Shown in pieces: positions 61,101 through 64,000 of a DNA stretch of 64,000 bases. The number at the start of each line of letters is the position of its first letter. The stretch's first letter is position 1. Source of the DNA: CAYXZQ01 sp963717515 (GTDB lineage: Archaea; Nanobdellota; Nanobdellia; Woesearchaeales; DSVV01); assembly GCA_963717515.1 (NCBI GenBank), contig OY970338.1, positions 1,054,001 through 1,118,000 on the forward strand, read 5' to 3'. The position numbers and the translations under genes are program-made. Under the pieces are notes generated by a model. It worked only from the letters and a program-made list of their open reading frames with translations, had not been told where the DNA came from and made no database searches.

Positions 61101-64000
61101 AAAGAGATATGAGGCGACAGAATATGTCGACATTGACGGAACTAAATATTACTCAACCCCGCATACTGTTGAGGTCTCGAAATCCGGTTATACCCTAAAC
61201 TCAAGAGAATATAATCTGAGTGAGATGGGAAATATTTTCAATTGGATTGTTCTGGTTAATGCAAGTGATTCGACCAACCCTGCAATATCCTTCGTCCCTC
61301 CGACCCTTCCAAACGCAACAACAACAACAAACACTTCTGTAATTGCTAATGTCAGTATAAATGAATCAAATCTGGATGTTTTCAAATGGAACTGGAATGG
61401 AACTAATTACTCAATCATGGATGACTCTTTGGTATTGATGTATAATTTTGACAATAAGTCAGCTTTGGGAGAGTGCACTGTCAGGAATCAGGCAGGATGC
61501 GTGAAAGATTTAAGCGGAAATGGAAACGACGGAACTTTGGGAAATGCAGCTTCAGGAACAGACCCTGCGTGGACAAGCTCTGGAAAGTATGATGGGGCAT
61601 TTAATTATGATGGTATTGATGACTTTATTGACGCCGGTTCCAATGATTCTCTTGATAATCTGGATGCAATGACTGTGTGCGTATGGATTTATCCGAGATC
61701 TTGGACTGATGGTGCAGATGTTTCAAGAATTTATCAAAAAAATCATGGACATCTTATGTATTTATATCATAGTATTTATGGAGGGCATATTGATTTTTAT
61801 CAGGATTACGGGACACAAAATGGTGATTGGGGGACTACTGAGGGAGAATTGGTCCTAAATGCTTGGCAGCATATTTGTGTTACAAGAGACTCTAATTCGA
61901 ATGCCACTGATCCAGTCTTTTATATTAACGGAGTTTTTGCTCAATCAGCAGAATGGAACACTCCTGAAGGAGGTTCAAGAGATGATAGTGACAAGGATCT
62001 ATATATCGGGGAAAGAGAGGATGGAGTAGGTAATTTCAACGGGTCAATTGATGAGATAAGAATCTACAACAGAGCCCTCTCGGCTTCGGAAATCCAGATG
62101 CTTTACATGAGCAACCTGAACAAGTATGACACTGACAAATGGTCGTTCTATATAAACCAGAGCTATGATGAGCCTTTTATCTCGGGAACATTCACATATC
62201 AGGCATTTGCCGAGGATAGTGCAGGGAATGTTAATAAGACAGAGAAAAGTACATTGTATGTGAACGCGATCAATCCTGCAATAACATTCATCTCACCGAC
62301 ACTGGCAAACCAGTCGACAACTTCAAACGCATTCTTTATCGCCAAAGTCTCAATCAATGAATCCAATCTCGATGAATTCAAATGGAACTGGAATGGGACG
62401 AATTATTCAATCATGGATGATTCCCTGGTTGGAATGTGGAATTTCGATAATGTTAGCACCCTGGGAGAATCAACAGGGTTAAATGGGAAAGTTGCTGACC
62501 TTAGCGGGAACGGCAATGACGGAAACCTCGGAAATGACACTTATGGTACAGACCCGACATGGACATCCTCAGGAAAGTATGGCGGAGCGTTCAGGTTTGA
62601 TGGTGTTCATAATGATATCTATCTGGGCAGTGATCAAAGCCTTCAGCCGCAGGAAGTGACTGTAAGCGCGTGGGTAAACCTGGTGTATAATGAAAATCCC
62701 TGCGAATATATGGTTGTAGTTCAGACAGCAGAGCCGTATAGCGGGTGGGAGAATGGGTATACTTTATATTACGAGACCGCAAATAGCGCCGAGGGTTATC
62801 CTGATGTCTGGTGGTTTATAGTCGATGACAATGGAGGCGGGGATTGGAAGGGGATTTCTTCTGACCAGGGCGCAAATCTGAATAAGTGGACCCATCTGGT
62901 AGGAGTCATGAACGGGTCCCATACATTGCTATATGTGAATGGTGTCAAACAGATTGGAGAAGACCCCACGTCAAAAATAACATATTCTTCAGCAGAAACA
63001 ACAATCGGGTCAGAAGCAAGCTCTAGCCTGGAATGTGTATTCAACGGCTCTATCGACGAGGTCAAGATATATAACAGGTCATTGTCCTCTTCAGAGATCC
63101 AAGAGTTATACATGTCCAACCTGAACAAGTACGCCCCGGACAAATGGTCGTTCTACATAAACCAGACCAAGAACGCGACTGATTTATTAGATGACGGGAC
63201 ATACACATATCAGGGGTTTGCAAAGGATACAAGCGATAACTGGAACCAGACAGAGATCAGGTGGATAACGATTGGTGAATTGCCTCTGGATATGACACTC
63301 AACTCACCTGCCAATGCATCGACAGTCAACAATTCCCATGTACTCCTTAATGCAACAGTCACGGATGCTGATGATGACCTGATGACAGCTAGGCTCTATA
63401 GCTATTACTCAGATGAAATCAACGCAAGCGAAGAGACCGGGCTCGTCGGGCTCTGGCATTTTGATAATGATAGCTCGGTCGGCGAATCCGATACTCATGT
63501 GTATGATTGGAGTGGTAATGGTAATGATGGGGTTGTCACCGGTTCTATATGGACTGATTCAGGCAAATTTAAGGGAGCATATAAGTTTGACGGGAGCGAT
63601 GATTCCATTGATACAGGTTATATGAGTTCATTGAACAATCTGGGCGAGATAACAATAGCAGCGTGGGTAAAACACGATTCATTAACAGATGATGATATGA
63701 TTGTAGCAAACTATAATGGAAGTGATACTAATGGATTTATCCTTTTCAGGAATGAAGACCAAAGTGCCGGTGCCGTATGTTCCCATCTTGTAGATTGTTA
63801 TAAATTTCAGTTGAGCAGCGGGGGCCATACAGTTTATTTTAATACAAATAATAGAACCTCTATTGCAGGAGAATGGACCTTTATAACAGCTGTATTTAGG
63901 GGGCAAAGCCAAGCTGAAATATGGATAAATGGGGTGAATCAAAGCGGATGCTTAGATAATTCTGAAGGAATGATTTCAGACACAGGAGATTCACCGACAA
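49162..64000 (+). CDS. Giant membrane-anchored surface protein 2 (3' partial)
   Basis: The GTG at 49162 is two codons after an in-frame stop and begins a frame open to the right edge (at least 4946 codons). The N-terminus parallels giant 1: basic helix (1-64, sharing S-I-R-K-V-N), transmembrane helix (~65-84), then KPSYLGFVTNEYLNEE. Outside: a cadherin-like domain (~245-315), a SipW/Ig-like region, GLUG repeats (~735-1000, GGLVGYANGDIIDSYATGSV type), a beta-sandwich (~1063-1280), a seven-bladed RCC1-like propeller (~1340-1710), beta-helix (~1760-2200), four LamG modules (~2245-3530), a second beta-helix (~3590-3930), and three more LamG modules, the last cut by the edge. The fourth LamG holds an inserted domain of ~190 residues. 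It is a large adhesin-like protein. Confidence 0.85.
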   Translation, partial: MIKRRKVEGLRDSIRKVNGFKAALLADKERYDSEYFLKKIDEYDDFLRRKKNELKRTLNNRKKIVYYSVATAIFLIFFSSLFFMKPSYLGFVTNEYLNEESENISNVAIGTGYINEEGAGVIGLALPNMSSTNASETSNITLISEIVDYVNEEGRKPPSITSPDYLNEEAEANASLNITENLDLEIANLVNNTGTNATGTNIMGNASLAPENMTIKDVSVENASVNITLSAENVSVEFENLPPSGSVPALEMEPNMVLTLALDSYFTDAEPLSYSVDENDHLAVSVDGNILNIISGNETGNFTVLLYVSDGFNLVAGAVGVDVALPEAIVPLDENASLNITHFNNTANESPVQGFAEIGKPVKWTRIIQKTPNESIILSIQALNGTVKVKDKSKKDVRFRIARGQAKKQAKALTENTTIEIDTDETYVQVEYYTEGPVSHEKNITSTSKEITISSDIHYTDILAHTTLPREAKPGDVRLFHLVNGSMTLVNITKYDRNNDSLIDYIEWNVPHLSNQTYELIIEISRAEHLDSSRNYISDIYDDVKDLDGNWSEAIGDGEYVRVKFEQNLTRARDITIFARVVSGTPRVEIHEAYHDQVMADFGEIADNAYNKAFLTGLNSTQDTFDLRILNGSIELDIIIDPTNSSQIWTIENLDDMRNNLSGNYYLMKNLDFNDCGSYSNCSDMDNFTSGSGWYPIGRFWIDGYAFTGSFDGRNHTISNIYMERMDGDDHGLFGTLNDGAVVKNIGMVDVNLTCGDVAGAICGNLKNGTISNSYSTGAINGQIDVGGLTASLWPGSIITDSYSAAEITGNGAWAGGLTGDMYGVVLNSYATGNVTGISYVGGLSADCHGYIINSYATGAVFGYNLSGGLVGYANGDIIDSYATGSVTGTANTIGGLIGNSAGNITDSYASGDVSGFDRVGGLVGDNYGLSGKHGNVTNSYATGSVSGHNYVGGLIGIYSGVVSNCYSTGSVSGSSSVGGLIGFHSAGTTTNSFWDTQTSGQGSSAGGTGKTTTQMQDMTTFSGAGWDISDVHYEERDENYIWNIVDGYTYPFLSWKLGASSGISFVHSGGVSGATSFTFNVSTPGNNRLVVIIAGIESTGTNLSGITVDGNDCNLVVRADNPAGAGNHQEMWYCDDDDIGSSSGDVTIAMAGGSANWAMHAHLYVGANQRGPTDSGLEEVVTTGSSVSIEGIDTLGNSLVVMGASEGGTSGTNRVSSWTSPLTTLINGGTYDPASTTMVSGYGIESTAQNSKTYTLTFTTAFDTYRASGTLGVWVAASPPIMDSSRVYSETNTTARNLLGYCNATDADHDMLSYDYRWYNGSVIFLNGTAFKEGSVDPGENHTCGIRANDSRVLCWGNGIAGRLGDGSLTNHDAGNPTLTTDTSAYISVSAGTGHTCGIRANDSRVLCWGYGEYGLLGDGDTSSHMEGSPVLTTDTSAYSSIAAGYYHTCGIRANDSRVLCWGLGWSGFLGDGDESVHMVGDPTITNDTAGYKSISLNAWHTCGIRANDSRVLCWGAAQAGRCGDGNTADHNVNIPTTTTDSSSYRSISTGQFHTCGIRSNDSRVLCWGEGRYGTLGDGDSSDHDEGDPILTTDSSAYGDIAAGGWTTCGIRANDSRVLCWGSGWDGKVGDGITTDHNVSNPTATTDSSAYADVASSDYWHTCGIRAIDGRVLCWGPGINGRCGDGVTSNHNLGYPTLTTDTSAYISGFAQGEEQLVSTLGSSFLSVGDNWTFSCRAYDHSAYSDWMNSSLVTIQAGIESNTCTPAAGSDLLIDESVSCNGVTIEVDDLNVTSGGWFNLTDVTLIVGDLNILNGGKFTIKDSKNTIWVNGNWTISGYVNITNTTVRMNGTMNGTTGLNVTSTGWMMINESANITNGDTALANYYFIVQSGSNYSMEDSYLSNAGWSSSVGRRGLELYTQVDNFRNDVFTNNYYGVSLYSNNSNLSDLTLTGNRYGIYIYNANNNILTGINSSNNYEGIYMDISNNNTFENIISNNNQYSGVSGYGQWDEYSYNTFINILANANQDYGFVLEDGGKNKINNLTVENNYDDGLYIMNSKNNLITGVTAKNNTNGIYISGDICDFNEINNSYLYNNSIGLYYNDDAGPPNQNKFYNNIFNNSENYRINFGTGIHHGNTSLQNGTNIIGGNYIGGNYWTNPAGNGFSDTCNDTIAPYGICDDYYNASYGNYYTIDWLPLTDTGEADLTLNSPENASTVNTSTVILNATVSGGGDANLYGYYADEIDSSEEIGLVLLMHFNNDSSVGEDDNLVYDWSGLGNDGTVYGSPERTGSYFFSSISYDGTDDFVNVTHSQTLMPGSITISAWIIARDVGEQSIIDKRGDSGVGGYQLRIDGPSYPLDVWFIIKDGSNIVETGDNDETYLLGNDTIFKDTWTYLVATYDNSSDMMKLYVNGKFFSNQSSIRNITDNPNTVPLRIGDLSGYDEPVPSAYNFNGSIDEIAIYNRSLSAQEIMRLYDKGRYKLLYSGEDLTDGEEINYNLTSMPLSVQDGMVLLMHFDNESAYGESTGLGGNVYDFTGLGNNGTLGSGSAGTDPLWNISDGKFGGGYEFDGVDDYITIPDSSSLNITGPHITLAAWVKIFNQSDDIGIITKGPKVNREDYMLGIDSSERPRIRIINTTGPTYQMATATGGISFDTWHMIVGTYDGSVLKIYIDGILNNQKSATGSMNTSTDPVVVGRRVITDNRFFNGTIDEIAAWNRTLSASEIFSLYKLGNGRYYWKGNASDGSSSAESDVWWFELNVSDTSGIGFVPPTPSSGSYRPENYVEINVSINESYLDNVVWNWNGTNYTIYNDSLVLMMNFDNVGALGECTVRNQAGCVKDLSGNSNDGILGGATAGTDPTWVSAGRYDGAFHFDGVNDYIDLGSSKQILWGTETAFTICTWVLPENPTGDEEWFYEKSGTGEFEFYSGDGTTWQVATFDGSWTDHFANTGLTIGTWQYICTVRDGANIYFYYDGIPDGSAAYDDPTANSGTQRISGSGVSFNGTIDEFRIYLRALSAAEIQELYMSNLKKYDTNKWLLYVNQTKNATEGLDNGTYSYQAFAGDVFDNWKTTEVRWINIGTEAIGPNISFVSPTPDNGSTQPETYVEVNVSINESNLDEFKWNWNGTNYTIMDDSLVGMWNLDNVSALGENYYHVVDISGNNNDGSIFSHFETDTFDRSNSASPGPNWTVVQGTANIVSNQLKPSVYATKIYWNGSDFGPDQYSQAEQYGTYWRAVTVRGSGTGSNYVAYAAYVNVDNGNMRIGYIYGTGWGAYLDSGTTSLTWSSGDTLKLEARGQNSKIVLDVYQNGVLVKTLAYADFSNKSKVFNSGQPGLFTLNANTAIHENWEAGGANTEIWTDGKKGKALKFDGIDDYIEIPNSESLENITESSFTWSAWYYPKSYPADIANHDKSAIICKQGYSDVIYFDENGFLTFGIWNNTDGDYYVSDGTTNALDNWYYVVGVVNDSQKSMSIYVNGILKDETTYSGTLRDYGSNPVRIGICNNQGENYDWMANGSIDEIKIYNKALSESEIAELYMSNLNKYDTDKWSFYINQTKNPTAGLDVGTYTYQAFVKDDSGNLNQTEERTITVQEIVVCGELPSPDMTYTLTTDLTSSGTCFNITAQNVTLDCNHHKITYSTSGGAEQNGVYSDQDYTKVTNCNVVDGQPTSGNYGRDSIFFDGVNHGELTGNNASVYSPYSGGLWMISSSDTVVNTNTFFSNQTLGIEIDYSSNITIVDNTAGSYVSNAIWLWHSSDCAVAFNNATSVQYPAIAVTQGSNNNVLTSNIGTSTDDAGIYFHNTINNTLISNTGTSDSYPGIFLANASGGTLANNTGISNSDVGIVLYLDSDYNHLTSNTGVSVSGPGVDIDTSSNNNLVNTNASGLFGLYFYSASENTVSDCLYVQGSSDDVSVNSNPGSTNNTLLNCSYENETVSGAGNYIIRKWYIETRVNDTSGYLSGAWVNITNVSSEKVFSEQTNASGQTTPKRYEATEYVDIDGTKYYSTPHTVEVSKSGYTLNSREYNLSEMGNIFNWIVLVNASDSTNPAISFVPPTLPNATTTTNTSVIANVSINESNLDVFKWNWNGTNYSIMDDSLVLMYNFDNKSALGECTVRNQAGCVKDLSGNGNDGTLGNAASGTDPAWTSSGKYDGAFNYDGIDDFIDAGSNDSLDNLDAMTVCVWIYPRSWTDGADVSRIYQKNHGHLMYLYHSIYGGHIDFYQDYGTQNGDWGTTEGELVLNAWQHICVTRDSNSNATDPVFYINGVFAQSAEWNTPEGGSRDDSDKDLYIGEREDGVGNFNGSIDEIRIYNRALSASEIQMLYMSNLNKYDTDKWSFYINQSYDEPFISGTFTYQAFAEDSAGNVNKTEKSTLYVNAINPAITFISPTLANQSTTSNAFFIAKVSINESNLDEFKWNWNGTNYSIMDDSLVGMWNFDNVSTLGESTGLNGKVADLSGNGNDGNLGNDTYGTDPTWTSSGKYGGAFRFDGVHNDIYLGSDQSLQPQEVTVSAWVNLVYNENPCEYMVVVQTAEPYSGWENGYTLYYETANSAEGYPDVWWFIVDDNGGGDWKGISSDQGANLNKWTHLVGVMNGSHTLLYVNGVKQIGEDPTSKITYSSAETTIGSEASSSLECVFNGSIDEVKIYNRSLSSSEIQELYMSNLNKYAPDKWSFYINQTKNATDLLDDGTYTYQGFAKDTSDNWNQTEIRWITIGELPLDMTLNSPANASTVNNSHVLLNATVTDADDDLMTARLYSYYSDEINASEETGLVGLWHFDNDSSVGESDTHVYDWSGNGNDGVVTGSIWTDSGKFKGAYKFDGSDDSIDTGYMSSLNNLGEITIAAWVKHDSLTDDDMIVANYNGSDTNGFILFRNEDQSAGAVCSHLVDCYKFQLSSGGHTVYFNTNNRTSIAGEWTFITAVFRGQSQAEIWINGVNQSGCLDNSEGMISDTGDSPT
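49901..50105 (+). repeat. Conversion tract matching 34863-35067 (giant 1)
   Basis: This is the giant 2 copy of the cadherin-like tract. Identity starts at TGCCTGCGCTGG and ends at GGGTTCAACCTTGT, with divergent flanks on both sides. Confidence 0.75.
53180..54290 (+). repeat. Seven RCC1-like repeats inside giant 2
   Basis: Seven copies of an H-T-C-G-I-R-A-N-D-S-R-V-L-C-W-G unit followed by G-x-x-G-x-x-G-D-G recur every ~155 bases. Seven is the blade number of a closed RCC1 propeller. Two Cys per blade could form disulfides. DNA identity among the units is high, so the array expanded recently or is kept uniform by recombination. Confidence 0.85.
63263..64000 (+). repeat. LamG-module tract matching 42471-43208 (giant 1)
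   Basis: This is the giant 2 copy of the ~738-base shared tract, cut by the window edge. The preceding ~100 bases (63162-63262) match giant 1 at 39717-39830 instead, so this segment is a mosaic of two giant 1 modules. Confidence 0.8.

Overview
The window comes from an archaeon, most probably a DPANN-type lineage (Woesearchaeota/Pacearchaeota-like; this placement is an inference). It carries archaeal FEN1, TBP, a single-domain histone, MCM, an RPA-like ssDNA-binding protein, Hjc resolvase, tRNA-splicing endonuclease, RNase Z and a TrmB-type regulator. There are no rRNA genes, and I saw no tRNA genes. Many genes have a TATA-like box centred about 25-30 bp before the start codon and no ribosome-binding site, which implies leaderless mRNAs. 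Genes inside operons instead have GGTGA/GGGG-type Shine-Dalgarno sequences.

Region 1 (1-15109) is a same-strand array of six large secreted proteins (the first cut by the window edge) plus a decayed seventh. They combine right-handed beta-helices or five-bladed-propeller (DUF4185-like) domains with LamG, CBM9-like, CBM6/35-like, TSP1-like and Cys-rich modules. All end in the same ~45-residue EF-hand/dockerin-like tag, which usually runs from one Cys to a C-terminal Cys. An eighth tag is on a glycosidase-like protein at 25186-27381. The set looks like a polysaccharide-binding and degrading arsenal sharing one docking or anchoring tag.

Region 2 (15121-33343) is mostly housekeeping: a FEN1/lipoprotein/wHTH operon; a three-gene cluster with a split ATP-grasp plus phosphohistidine system; TrmB, EndA, RNase Z and histone; a Fic protein next to Hjc; two small membrane proteins; a ROK kinase; TBP; MCM; UppP; and the RPA-like protein.

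Region 3 (33344-64000) is the most unusual part: two paralogous cassettes, each pairing a small double-HTH protein with a giant type-II membrane-anchored surface protein. The order is [7 phased copies of a TACTTACATATACAG-like site] - HTH1 - giant 1 (4736 aa) - HTH2 - [74-bp tandem promoter repeats] - giant 2 (at least 4946 aa, running off the right edge). The giants share the N-terminal anchor but differ in display modules: beta-helix plus nine LamG modules in giant 1; GLUG repeats, a seven-bladed RCC1-like propeller, beta-helices and at least seven LamG modules in giant 2. Nearly identical tracts between them indicate recent gene conversion or module shuffling. Paired regulators, phased operator arrays and recombining giant adhesins together suggest a switchable or diversifying surface system.
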